Virus record (IMG/VR): IMGVR_UViG_3300038825_000757
Span: 1 to 34,884 of that record
Source: a virus
Direction: 5' to 3' (one strand)
DNA length: 34,884 nucleotides
In this document: piece after piece, positions 12,078 through 22,200 of the stretch
Position numbering within the stretch: position 1 is the first letter of the stretch
How the letters are laid out: each line of letters opens with the position of its first letter
Program-made: the position numbers and the translations under genes
The notes under the pieces: model-generated
Database searches by the model: none
What the model was told of the DNA's origin: nothing
Seen by the model: the letters and a program-made list of their open reading frames with translations, nothing else

Positions 12078-12515
12078 TTATTCCGATTTAGTAGGCCAAG
12101 TTACATCAAAAGGAAACTCAGACTGAGTTGGCAAATCTCTCAGATCAGCACGATACTGACGCATTGCATCGCTTAGTGTTCTATCAGACAAAGCAAAGAC
12201 ATCGGTTTCTTGGAGTAGCGCATCACGTTTTTTGCGAATACTTGAGGCTGCGTCAGATTCTGATTTGTTTACAACTGTGTATTCAACTGACCACGACCCA
12301 TTGGAGTAGGTTGGTGTACCTAAAGTCCTCATTTGCGTCAGGTGATTATACTCTGGTTTTTCAGAAGTAGTTACCTTGTAAACGTGCCAAGAAGACAAAT
12401 CCACATTGCTCAAATCAGAAGGAAAACTGACGTTTGGATTGTCAGATTTTAATTTGCTTTCAGCATATGGGAACTCGACGATTTCATTTGCTGTGTTTGA
12501 TTTAATTAGCCGCAT
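12078..12515 (-). CDS. Tail fibre assembly chaperone-like protein
   Basis: 145 residues from ATG 12515, overlapping the preceding gene by 10 bases. The C-terminal part, with RKKRDALLQETDVFALSDR, an MRQYRADLRDLPTQ stretch and FPFDVTWPTK, matches the phage tail assembly chaperone pattern (R-LL--TD, YR--LRD-P, FP--V-WP). Such proteins help fold or attach tail fibres and are coded directly after them, as here. Confidence 0.75.
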   Translation of the reverse strand: MRLIKSNTANEIVEFPYAESKLKSDNPNVSFPSDLSNVDLSSWHVYKVTTSEKPEYNHLTQMRTLGTPTYSNGSWSVEYTVVNKSESDAASSIRKKRDALLQETDVFALSDRTLSDAMRQYRADLRDLPTQSEFPFDVTWPTKSE

Positions 12516-13372
12516 GTATATTGCTCCACTCTTTCAGATCCCGCATTACACACAACCATTTTCGTCATGGTCGGATTAAAGGCAAAGCCCTGTTGATTAC
12601 CAGAAATTATGCTCGCAGTATTGCCTGACGTAAATGTTGCGGTAGTAATGTCGTAAGCTGTAGAAAGGTCAAACTGTTTAATCTGGTCTGATGTATTATC
12701 AAGAATATAAAGGCGTGTTCCATCCGAGTTCCACTGAAGGTCGGTGGGTGTACCTATGCCTACCGAAAGTGTTGCAGTGTGACTTCCTGTCGAAACATCA
12801 AAAGCTGTTGATAACGTAACTTCATCTACACTATCCCCACTTTGACCGATCATCCAGAGAGTTGTCCCATCGTCAGAAATCCTTAGACCGTTTGTGCTTG
12901 TCTCCCAATCATCGGTGTCCAAACGCTCACTGTCGCCCTGATAGACTGCCTCGGAGACATCATATGCATCAGCCGCAGCAATGGTATATTCCTCAATAAA
13001 ATCACTACCATCATTAATATATAATTTCTGTCCATTATTGCCAAAACATATGCCTCTGGGATTAAGGCCGTCTGTAGCTAAAGTGCGGCTTGCACCCAAA
13101 TATGTGACTGTGCTGCTCAGGTCATAAGCTGTTGAAACTGAATATGTATGCACTTTATCCGTAGTTCTTCCCACAATCATCAACTCAGACCCGTTGTCGT
13201 TCCACAGAACGCCAGAAACCAAAGTCTCACCTGCCCCTCCCACTGCGTCGAGTTGTAGATAAACACTGTCATACGACACAGCGCTAAGGTCTATTGAGTA
13301 GACAGTTTCACCACCGCCGCCGCCAGAGCTAGTAACACCCCCTGCACCCATAAGTTTTTTACCAAGGAACAT
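12506..13372 (-). CDS. Beta-propeller tail-associated protein
   Basis: 288 residues from ATG 13372, which overlaps the tail fibre stop as TAATG and has GGGGATGGAAG upstream; a start at 13423 would overlap the fibre gene by 52 bases. After a glycine-rich linker (GGVTSSGGGGGETVYS) come about five repeats of 30 to 50 residues, near 53-88, 105-140, 162-194, 210-244 and 261-286. Each has a WN-DG-L-I core followed by a strand and the motif STAYD-S (STAYDLSS, STAFDVST, STAYDITT). This is a propeller-type fold. Placed after the fibre, it may form a fibre tip or receptor-binding accessory. Confidence 0.7.
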   Translation of the reverse strand: MFLGKKLMGAGGVTSSGGGGGETVYSIDLSAVSYDSVYLQLDAVGGAGETLVSGVLWNDNGSELMIVGRTTDKVHTYSVSTAYDLSSTVTYLGASRTLATDGLNPRGICFGNNGQKLYINDGSDFIEEYTIAAADAYDVSEAVYQGDSERLDTDDWETSTNGLRISDDGTTLWMIGQSGDSVDEVTLSTAFDVSTGSHTATLSVGIGTPTDLQWNSDGTRLYILDNTSDQIKQFDLSTAYDITTATFTSGNTASIISGNQQGFAFNPTMTKMVVCNAGSERVEQYTCG

Positions 13373-15738
13373 TAACTTCCATCCCCCACTAGAGCGCCGT
13401 ATAAAGTTGTTGACACTTTCCAAATCGCAATGACGGTATATCCAGACGTTGCCAGTGTAGGGGCAGAGCCACCATTATTAACCCACGTAATTGTGGGCCA
13501 AGTGATCGTGTAAGATGAGCCATCATCTATCATCAGAGTTATACTTTCACCTGCTGATAAACTATCGGTTAAGGTAGTGTTTGCAGATAATGTTTTTGTC
13601 TGAATGGTTCCGTTATTGGGGTCTAAGGCTGTACCACTCAAAGTGTACACTTCTTCCTCAATTGCGCCGTCGAAAGTTGTTTTGCCAGTTGTGACCTTTA
13701 GGGGCGTTGTGCCACCTGCGCCCAACTTAACACTGTCAGTCTCAAACAGCACCCAAGTGTTAGTATCTCCAGCGTGGTACACATAGCTTTGTACTTGGAG
13801 TTGAGCTGCTGCTAGAACATTTGTGCTTGGATTAAACGTGAGACCGCCATCATCTTGAGTAGGGGTCATCTGCACATTGCCAGACCCATCTGTGTTAGAA
13901 AACAGAATGTTGTAATCTAAGTTGTCATCGGAACTCTCTGTGACGTTAACAGAAGCAGCTTGGACGCCTGTGAGGTTAGAGCCATCACCGTCAGATAGCA
14001 GCACAGTCCCACTTGCGTTAGGTAAAGTTATAGTTCTATCAGCAGTTGGGTCTGTAACTGTTATAGTGGTTTCAAAATCATTGGCTGTTGCGCCTTCAAA
14101 GGAAATATCTCCAGTAAATGTCCCACCTGCTTTTGGCATAGCTGCATCGGCAGTAGAACCTTGTGCAGCAGTAGCATAATCTGAACTATCGAAAGCTTTA
14201 ACCTGAGCAAGGTTTGTTACCTCGCTGTCCATCAAAGCCCCTGCCGCAGTCACGTTAGTTGTATCGGTTACATCTGCACTAGCCTCAATTCCATCTAATT
14301 TGCTGCCGTCAGTTGCTATATCTCGACCATCTACAGTGCCTGAGACAACAATGTTGCCAGTTACATCAGCGCCACTCGCAGTAGTTGATATTTTGGAAGC
14401 CCCGTTAAAATATAAAGTTACGGCTCCATCCTCAATCGCTTTGATCATATTCTCGCTGTTAGACCCGTTTATATACAGATCGTCAGCAATAATTAGCAAG
14501 TTCCCAGAGCCGCCGCCATCAATGTAGCTAGTACCGCTTCCAGTTGCATCGTGGTAAATCTGGATGTCCGACCCTGCGCCAAAAACAGCCTTATCCCCAT
14601 CACCAAAACTTACGTCACCAGTAAATGTGCCACCTGCTAGCGGCATTTTTGTAGCAATGCTGTTTGTAACTGTAGTGCTAAAGTTAGCATCATCGCCCAA
14701 AGCGGCAGCTAGCTCGTTTAATGTATCTAGAGTAGACGGTGCGCTATCTACTAAATTACTCACAGCCGTATCTGCGTAACCTGTGTAGTAGCTTCCGTGT
14801 TGCCCATCTAATAAATCAGCATCTAAACCTGATGTTGCTCCGTCCACAGTTTTAACTGCTGTAAGTATTTCACTAGCTGTTTGATCTGCCGTGGCATTAT
14901 CTTCAATAGCATTTAGTTTTGTGTGGTCAGCATCAGTAAAGACATTACTATCTGAGGCACTTTCTACTAGTGTTCGTATTTCACTTGCAGTCTGGTCAGC
15001 CGTAGCACTAGCCTCAATGCCGTCTAACTTGCTATGGTCAGCATCAGTAAAGACATTACTATCAGTCGCGCTCTCAACTAATGTCCGTATTTCCGAAGCT
15101 GTTTGGTCAGCCGTAGCATTAGCCTCTATTCCATCTAGCTTGCTATGATCTGCGTCTGTAAATACATTACTATCGCTAGCCGCCTCTACTGCCGCACGAA
15201 CATCAGCATCGCTATCGTAGAAAGTTATTGCCTCTGGGTTTCCAGTTGACGAATTAAAGCCTAAAGCCTTTCCTAGTCTTGTTGCTTTGTCAGGCAAAGA
15301 CATATCAATGTTTGCATCTGTAACTGGTGCAGTCAGTGTTCGCAAAATGTTGGTATCTGCATCTGATACAAGTGCTGTCAGCGTATCTAGCTGAGTGTTG
15401 AGCGCTGCTCGGTTAATATCTGCTCCTGCGGAGAAGTCCGTGACACGCTCAATCGGAATGTCTCTGACAATTATTACTGTACTGCCACCAGAGATTCCTG
15501 TTACTGGCTGTGTGCCAGAAGATACATCGTTAAACGTAGCTGTACCAGTAGAGCCTTCACCGCCTGTTACAGTATACTTGCCATCGCCAGAACCCTGCGT
15601 TTTTAAAACGCCATCAACATACAGTTTAACCTCTGGGTCTTCAAAGAACTCAAACGGAATTGCAAATACTTTCTGCTCGACTCCTTGCCCAACAGTGTAT
15701 TCAATTCGCGGATTGTTATTTGCTGCGTTAATTGTCAT
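13372..15738 (-). CDS. Tail fibre protein with T7-like N-terminal domain
   Basis: 788 residues from ATG 15738, with AGAGGTGA 5 bases upstream. Residues 1-130 (IEYTVGQGVEQKVFAIPFEF, then an IIVRDIPIERVTDFSAG segment) match the T7 gp17-type N-terminal domain that attaches the fibre to the tail. Three repeats of a 37-residue unit follow (about 189-299), each with DSNVFTDADHSKLDGIE and TADQTASEI. Later segments include MPLAGGTFTGDVSFG, QIYHDATGSG and a second AGGTFTGDISFEG, common in fibres of marine phages. The C-terminal 100 residues are probably the distal beta-rich domain. It is the host-recognition protein; the beta-propeller and chaperone genes follow directly. Confidence 0.85.
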   Translation of the reverse strand: MTINAANNNPRIEYTVGQGVEQKVFAIPFEFFEDPEVKLYVDGVLKTQGSGDGKYTVTGGEGSTGTATFNDVSSGTQPVTGISGGSTVIIVRDIPIERVTDFSAGADINRAALNTQLDTLTALVSDADTNILRTLTAPVTDANIDMSLPDKATRLGKALGFNSSTGNPEAITFYDSDADVRAAVEAASDSNVFTDADHSKLDGIEANATADQTASEIRTLVESATDSNVFTDADHSKLDGIEASATADQTASEIRTLVESASDSNVFTDADHTKLNAIEDNATADQTASEILTAVKTVDGATSGLDADLLDGQHGSYYTGYADTAVSNLVDSAPSTLDTLNELAAALGDDANFSTTVTNSIATKMPLAGGTFTGDVSFGDGDKAVFGAGSDIQIYHDATGSGTSYIDGGGSGNLLIIADDLYINGSNSENMIKAIEDGAVTLYFNGASKISTTASGADVTGNIVVSGTVDGRDIATDGSKLDGIEASADVTDTTNVTAAGALMDSEVTNLAQVKAFDSSDYATAAQGSTADAAMPKAGGTFTGDISFEGATANDFETTITVTDPTADRTITLPNASGTVLLSDGDGSNLTGVQAASVNVTESSDDNLDYNILFSNTDGSGNVQMTPTQDDGGLTFNPSTNVLAAAQLQVQSYVYHAGDTNTWVLFETDSVKLGAGGTTPLKVTTGKTTFDGAIEEEVYTLSGTALDPNNGTIQTKTLSANTTLTDSLSAGESITLMIDDGSSYTITWPTITWVNNGGSAPTLATSGYTVIAIWKVSTTLYGALVGDGS
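14842..15174 (-). repeat. Three 37-residue coding repeats in the tail fibre
   Basis: The unit DSNVFTDADHSKLDGIEA, with NATADQTASEIRTLVESA completing it, occurs three times with a 37-codon period, the third copy more divergent. The DNA copies differ at many third positions, so the repeat is old or under protein-level selection. Confidence 0.8.
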
Positions 15739-15808
15739 AGATCACCTCTTTGATCTGTTTTCCCACGGCAAAGCAAAGAAGAGCAACGCACAAATAAACT
15801 AGGACAAA

Positions 15809-18800
15809 TTATTGCCGACCAAATGCAGATTTAGTTGCGTAATCAATAAACGCTTTAGAATCTTCCTTAACCCAAAACAGTTGGGTCAATGGTAAACTAA
15901 AGTAAAACTCCCTTGCGGCATCAGCATACTCTTGCTGACCGATTTTAGCACCTGCGTCAACAAAGTCCTTTATGGTAGACGGCCCTGCGCCCATGATTGT
16001 CATCATGCCTTCGGCAAATCCGTCTTCACCATAATAAGGTAGTCTAACAGCATCATTGTCTGGATCATTAAGTCCAAGCTGAACCCCAACCCTGATAGAA
16101 TTAAATGCAACATCTCCATAAACAGAAGATATACCACTTCTTTCGACTGCCGCCATAAATCTTTGGTCATAATCCATCTCTTCCCATGCCCAAGATGGAG
16201 TTTTGACCTTTGCGATTAAATAACCCATGCCAATCATAGTCGCAAAACCTGCATACTTAGACTTTAGTTGGCCTTGGGCTGATGTTTGCAAAATGTTAGC
16301 CATTGCTGACATTGAGAAGTTGTAAAATTGAAACGGAAGTGTAGCGATTGGCATTTCCCACCGAGCATAGCCCGGAAAGCTTGGGTCTTCTTGTATATTT
16401 GGCATAATTTTTCGAGCATTTTTGATTTTAAGAAACACAGAGCCGTCTGCATATTTAAACCTAGTAGCAGGTGAAGAAGTAAGAATTGTATTTGCTATAT
16501 TTTGAGACACAGCAGCCCTAAATGCCACAATTGTTTCTGTTGGAACGCCAGAGCTTGCCCACTCAGATATATTTCCAACGTGCAAACCTCTTTCTGTTAT
16601 TTCTGTTGGCGCTTTTGCAATTGCTTTTAAATGTTTTGGGTCAAGACCATACCTTGCAGCAAATTCTAACTCAAAGTTAGACGTTTTGCCTGATTCTACA
16701 TTTTTAGCTATTTGTATAAATTTATGGACAGACAAAGTTCCAGATATAGTTTTTAGGCCAACAGTCATAGGGCCAAGTCCGTTTGCAATAAAGCCTATAT
16801 TCTTTACTGAGTTCCAAACGTCAGAGCCAACCTTAACACCAGTCTCTTCTAAAACTCTCTGCTGAACAATTCCTAAAGAAAGCTCTACAGCCTCGCCATA
16901 AATCCCTTTTATTTCGTGGAATTGACGTTGAACAGAAGCGCTTTCCATTGCTCCAAGTGATGCTCTAAATATATCCTTAAAGCCATGCTCCATAACCATC
17001 TTTGGAATGTCGCCAATTGCAGTAATCCCTGCACCGCCAAGATAATTCAAAGAAGCATACTCTTTTAAGAACTGCACAGCTTTTGCAGACAGGCTTGTTG
17101 GATTATCAAGCGTGGATGCAGTTACACGTCTATAAAGAATTGTAAGATTTTGCCTTAACTCATTAACATCTTCTAACTTCATGCCATTAGAAAGCAAATC
17201 ACCAGTAAGCTCGTCTGCTAGCTCGTCGTAATTTTGCTTAAACATATTCGCAAAGTCAATTTTGCTTCCCATTCTGGTGTTGTACGTCCTAATTACCTCA
17301 CGGACATTTGTATTTATAAAGTCAACAACCTCAGAGTTTGGAATAGCAATGGCTCTGCTTGGGAACTTAATGCTTTGAGATGTCGGGATGTCAGAAGGAA
17401 CGTCATCGCTAAGTATAGAGCGAATAACTGTATCAACATATTTGTCTTGGGCTTCTAAGTCGCCTGTTAAATCTGCCTTTTCATGCAAGCCAGTCTTATT
17501 ATTGTACTTTACTCCAAACGGATTTTGCCTAATCCAGTTTGTAAGTATTGTTCTAAATGTTTGAGAGCCTTTTTCATCTAATTCTATAGCTCTGTGATCC
17601 CACATACGCATAAAATATGGCTCTTTTTTGCCCATAGGCCGAATGTTACCGCTTTCTAAATATGCTAAACTGTTTTCAAGCTCCGCTAAGTCTTCTTGGT
17701 GTTTTTTGATTTGAGATGACCAATACTCTTGAGCATCTAAATAAATATGCTTTTCTTTAGCTTTATCTAAAGCTTTTTGTGCATCATCAATTTTACCCTG
17801 TTTTTGAATTATTCTTGATCTAAGAAAATCGTATGAGCCAATTACACCTGCTGCTGTTGCTTCATTTTTCATTCGGTCAAAGTATTTTTGAAATAACTCT
17901 GCTGCTTCTTTTTCTTTAGCTGTTAAGTTTTCGCCACTAATATGTTTTATAAGTGTTCTTTCAGCCCATTTGTCTAAGCTTACGCTTGAGCGTGTTGCTT
18001 TACGAACAAGATTTGGCGCAATGCGTGGAGCATCAGTTGCTTCTTTCCAAATTCGAGTAAGGTCTGACTCAAACTGAATAACGTCTGCTCTTCTAAGTTG
18101 GTTTCTTATATGAACACTTGGCGGCAAAGTCATTCCTAGTTTTTGCCCTGCGTAAAGCAAAGAACTATCACCTGCCAAAAGCAATGAAGATTTCTTAAAT
18201 CTATTTATAGCTTGTTTAAGCTCTGGTGAAGCGTTCTCAGGCAACTTAAATCTAGCAATCGCTTTTATTGGTGTTGGTAAAATATCCAACTTATCAAGAA
18301 AACTTGCAGCAAGATTATAAGGGTCTTCTGAAAGCGTAAGGCCTTGGTCAAGCCGCCTCATATTAACTTCTCTTATAAGAGACTCTCTTTGCAAAGTTCT
18401 TTCATTTAACTTTGCAACCAAACCATTTAAAGATTTATCATCTAAAACAGGATGAATCCCATCTTCTACTTGAGCAATAGTTTTTGCCAAACCATGTATT
18501 TGTTGAGTTCTATTTTGAATTTTAGCGTTTAGCTCTATATCTGTAATGCTTTTAAATGGCCTAGCCGCTTTTGCATTAGAAGCTAACTCAGTTTGAGTCT
18601 TAGCAAAGTTTTCCATTTCAAGAATAGTTACAGAATGATCTTGTATTCGGCGGTGCGCGTCAGCCATTGCACCGTTAAACATACCTTTGCCTTTTGCAAT
18701 GCCCCATCCAAGGCCGCTTCCTAATATCGCAGAACCGCCAATATAAGCCGCACCCTCGCGCCAATCGTAATCAGGCATACTTGAGTACCGAATAGCCTCT

Positions 18801-19225
18801 TCCCCTGCTGCAATAGCCGTTGCAGTGCCTCCAAGGTTTATCGCTTGCTTTGTCGCGGTGACGCCTCTTGCAAACCTAAACACTGGAATAGCAGCAAGGG
18901 GATCAAGAAGACCTGATAAAAGCGTCTGACCCACAGGAGCCTTGCTTAACACACCTCTGTCTGCCTGTGATTTTAAATAAAGCTCTTTCTTTACATCAAA
19001 TTCTGCTTTTGTAGCAGCAAGCATAAGGTCTTCTTCAATTGGCTTATAAAAAGGCTCTATTACACGATCAAACTCTTCCCTTTCAGCCCATCTATTGTAA
19101 AGCCCATTTGAAACAACAGGGTCTTTCCAGTAAGAAATGTTACTGTAAACAGAGTTTGTGAACGTAGGGTTAAAGAATGAAGTTCGCTGACCAGTAACAG
19201 GCGTTAGAATATATGGCTCTGCCAT
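15809..19225 (-). CDS. Internal virion protein, gp16-like position
   Basis: 1138 residues from ATG 19225, sharing TAATG with the previous stop. It occupies the place of T7 gp16, the last of three internal core proteins before the fibre. No lytic transglycosylase motif is apparent at the N-terminus, unlike T7 gp16. A hydrophobic/small-residue stretch (about residues 105-180, including GGTATAIAAGEEAIRYSS and GGSAILGSGLGWGIAKG) may insert in a membrane during DNA ejection. Long charged helices follow (about 180-560). The role as an ejection protein rests on gene order and size. Confidence 0.65.
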   Translation of the reverse strand: MAEPYILTPVTGQRTSFFNPTFTNSVYSNISYWKDPVVSNGLYNRWAEREEFDRVIEPFYKPIEEDLMLAATKAEFDVKKELYLKSQADRGVLSKAPVGQTLLSGLLDPLAAIPVFRFARGVTATKQAINLGGTATAIAAGEEAIRYSSMPDYDWREGAAYIGGSAILGSGLGWGIAKGKGMFNGAMADAHRRIQDHSVTILEMENFAKTQTELASNAKAARPFKSITDIELNAKIQNRTQQIHGLAKTIAQVEDGIHPVLDDKSLNGLVAKLNERTLQRESLIREVNMRRLDQGLTLSEDPYNLAASFLDKLDILPTPIKAIARFKLPENASPELKQAINRFKKSSLLLAGDSSLLYAGQKLGMTLPPSVHIRNQLRRADVIQFESDLTRIWKEATDAPRIAPNLVRKATRSSVSLDKWAERTLIKHISGENLTAKEKEAAELFQKYFDRMKNEATAAGVIGSYDFLRSRIIQKQGKIDDAQKALDKAKEKHIYLDAQEYWSSQIKKHQEDLAELENSLAYLESGNIRPMGKKEPYFMRMWDHRAIELDEKGSQTFRTILTNWIRQNPFGVKYNNKTGLHEKADLTGDLEAQDKYVDTVIRSILSDDVPSDIPTSQSIKFPSRAIAIPNSEVVDFINTNVREVIRTYNTRMGSKIDFANMFKQNYDELADELTGDLLSNGMKLEDVNELRQNLTILYRRVTASTLDNPTSLSAKAVQFLKEYASLNYLGGAGITAIGDIPKMVMEHGFKDIFRASLGAMESASVQRQFHEIKGIYGEAVELSLGIVQQRVLEETGVKVGSDVWNSVKNIGFIANGLGPMTVGLKTISGTLSVHKFIQIAKNVESGKTSNFELEFAARYGLDPKHLKAIAKAPTEITERGLHVGNISEWASSGVPTETIVAFRAAVSQNIANTILTSSPATRFKYADGSVFLKIKNARKIMPNIQEDPSFPGYARWEMPIATLPFQFYNFSMSAMANILQTSAQGQLKSKYAGFATMIGMGYLIAKVKTPSWAWEEMDYDQRFMAAVERSGISSVYGDVAFNSIRVGVQLGLNDPDNDAVRLPYYGEDGFAEGMMTIMGAGPSTIKDFVDAGAKIGQQEYADAAREFYFSLPLTQLFWVKEDSKAFIDYATKSAFGRQ

Positions 19226-22200
19226 TATTTTTCCTCATCAAACATTTTTTGAATTTTATCCAAAACAAAGTCAGGAACTTCATTAACATTGCTATAGCCA
19301 AGAAGTTGCCTATAAGCGTCAACTCTAGTCATATAGTCTTTAACTGACTCATTTGGTTTTGGCGCAAAACCTGTGTCGTGCTTTTTCATTGTTCTAAGCC
19401 AGTTTGATGTTCTGTTCGTCATTTGAGAAACTATATTTCTTTGCATACTTGTAAGGCCGCTTTCATCGCCTTCTATTACAAAGTCCTTAAGCGTATTAAG
19501 CAATGATTTTGGCTCAGGCGCTGTCCCTGAAAGCTCTTGCAACTTACTTACAAGAGCTTGCACATTTCCAGTTCCAACGCTTTCTACAGCATTTTTGTAA
19601 TTTTGTTCGCCAAATTGATCTATAAACTGTTGCTCCAATTGACCTAAATTTGTTTCTTCGGCCCCAGACTCAGTATACACTTCTGGCTGCTCCCCAACTC
19701 CATAAATCCGTTGATCAACATCAGTAAGTTCAACCTCGAAAGCTGCTTTTAACTCATTAAGGCTAAAAGCAGAGCCAACAACTTCGTCAACACTTCCATC
19801 CTGCCTCATTCTAAATACCATCCATATAGGATTTGCAGCATTGCTAGATGGGTGAGCGCCAACAAAAGCACGATCAACCTGATCTAACTCAGCCAAGTGA
19901 TTAGTTAGATTGCCAAACAAATCCTTTGTTGTTTGAATTGGATATATGTCGGGATCGTGCCTCATTTGAGTCACGGTAACTTTTGAGTTTGGGTAATATT
20001 TTACAAGCCTTTCTTGACCTATATTTAAAATATTAATGTTTTGGAGCTTTTGCGCTATAAACCTATCAAACTTTGGCTTGTCATCTGCACTAAAGTAATC
20101 AGTCCAATGAAGGGCCGAAAACTCAGTGCCGCCAGTAAAGATCGAATAAGCATTAGGGTCTTCCACAAAACCTGTTTCATAAATGCCCTTAACAATTTTT
20201 TCCCAATTATTGCCCCCAATTTGATTTGCTATAACCGCAGCCTCAATAACGGGAGTAATGCTAGGAATTAATTGAGATGGGATACCTGCGGCTAGTGCCA
20301 AAGAAGTAGCATCTTCAAAATTAGTCATGCCTTTAAACTGATCTTTAGTTAAATTTTGGGCAATTAAAACTTCATTTATAAACCTGCCAACACCACCTTG
20401 ATAAGATGCTGACACCAAATCAGCCATTGAGAACACTTTGAGCTTGGCTATATCTTCTTGGCTTAGATCGCTATCAATACCCAAGTATGCAGGTTTAACT
20501 TTTAACCTTCCATCTTGAAGGAAAAAGAACTCTTCCCTTAAGTGCATAGCAAAGTTTTCTGCCTGTTGATCACTTAACTGACCACTAAGAAGGCTTTTTG
20601 CAGAATCTACAATAAGCATATTAGGAAAATACGGATTGTTCTTAGAGTAAGTTAAGAATTTGGCTATTGCCTTTTTATACTCAGCGTTGCCTTCAATCTC
20701 CAAAATGTCTCTGCTTGACATTGTGTATAAATCAGGAAAGTCATTTGTATTAAGGCCAAGCATTTCAGCAGCAGTGTTTGTAATACCCCTTGGGTCTTCT
20801 AATTGTTCAGAAGTAAATGGTGTTTCAGCGTCAATTTTAGCTTTTAACTCATTTTTTCTACGCGCTTTTTGTGCTGCATCAACCTCTGCGCTTTGGTTTG
20901 AGGCAAGACCTGAAAGAACAGATGTAATTTGTTTATTATTAAAACGAACAGGAGTTCCTTTAATATTTAATTGGGCTTTATTTACAGCGTCAGCAATTAG
21001 CTTTTCTTCTTGTGTAAGCTCTATTGTGGTATCCCCTAGAAAAAAACTTTCTAATCTTTGTAAAGATTCTAATTTTTCGTTTGGGTTTTGAGAAAGACTT
21101 CCTAATGTTTTTCTCAATTGAGAATCAGCATAATCATCAACAATTTTTTGCGCTTGTGAGGTTAATAAATCTATACTAGCCCCAACTGCATCTCCCTCCC
21201 TTACTAAAGCTTTTCCAAGATTTTCAAATTTTATAGTGCCAGAATCAGCTTCACCTACAAGACCTGATGCAAAATCCTTAAAACCTTCAATGCTAGCTTC
21301 ATTCTTTTTAGTGGTTATTGCACCTGAGATTTCTTTCCAAGCGCTTTGATACTCAGTCCCAATTAACTTTTCTGAGCCAAATGTTTCTTTAAATTTCTTT
21401 GCAATTTCCTCTGCGTCAAACAACGATGTTGTGTTTAGCTTTATACTTTGCAAAGTAGATATATGCTGCCGACCCATAGCTAACGAAAGTACAGCTTTTC
21501 TATTTTCCTCTGTAGTTGTAGCTATTTTTTTGCGACCAGTTAAAATATCCTTAAATGGAGTTGGGTTTTCCATCATAAGGTCAAAATACAGATTAGCGTG
21601 TTCTTTTGGCAGTATGCTAAAAATAACTTTTGGGTCTTTAATCCCATCAATCAAAAAAGAAATCTGCTCTTTGTTTAATACAGTATGGCTAACACCGCCT
21701 TTTGCTGGCCCCTTCTTTGGCTTTCTAGGCAAAGAAAGCAATTGAGACATAAGACCTGCGGCAAGCTGTTCTTTCTGCTCTACGACTGATGTTTTTAACT
21801 TACCAAAAGCCTCGGCACCAATGTCAGCCTGATAATAAGCAGCCTCATCAAGCAGAGTATCCATCTGCGTCATAATGCTTTTTACTTCTATTGGAGTAAA
21901 ATTTCTGCCCTTGATGTAAGCTTCGGCTAATGTGTCTTCAAATATTTGAGTGTTCTCGAAAACTTGCTGCTTAAGGTTAGCAACAAAAACTTTCCGTTCT
22001 TCGGCTATCCGCGCTTGCTCAATTCTTCTTTGTTCGGCAAACACTGCCCCGACATTTGAAGCTGCGCCAAATTCTGTATTTAGATCAGCAGAAAGAGAAA
22101 CAAAGTCTGCTTGTGTAAAGTCATCAGCCAACAGCATAACTTGAGTTAGCGCGTGTTGAGCTTTTTGTGGCAACATATCCATTATTGCCTTGCTGCCACC

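Noticed and set aside
13604-15148. Plus-strand frames opposite the tail fibre gene
   Set aside because: Mirror frames of a repetitive coding sequence without ribosome binding sites.
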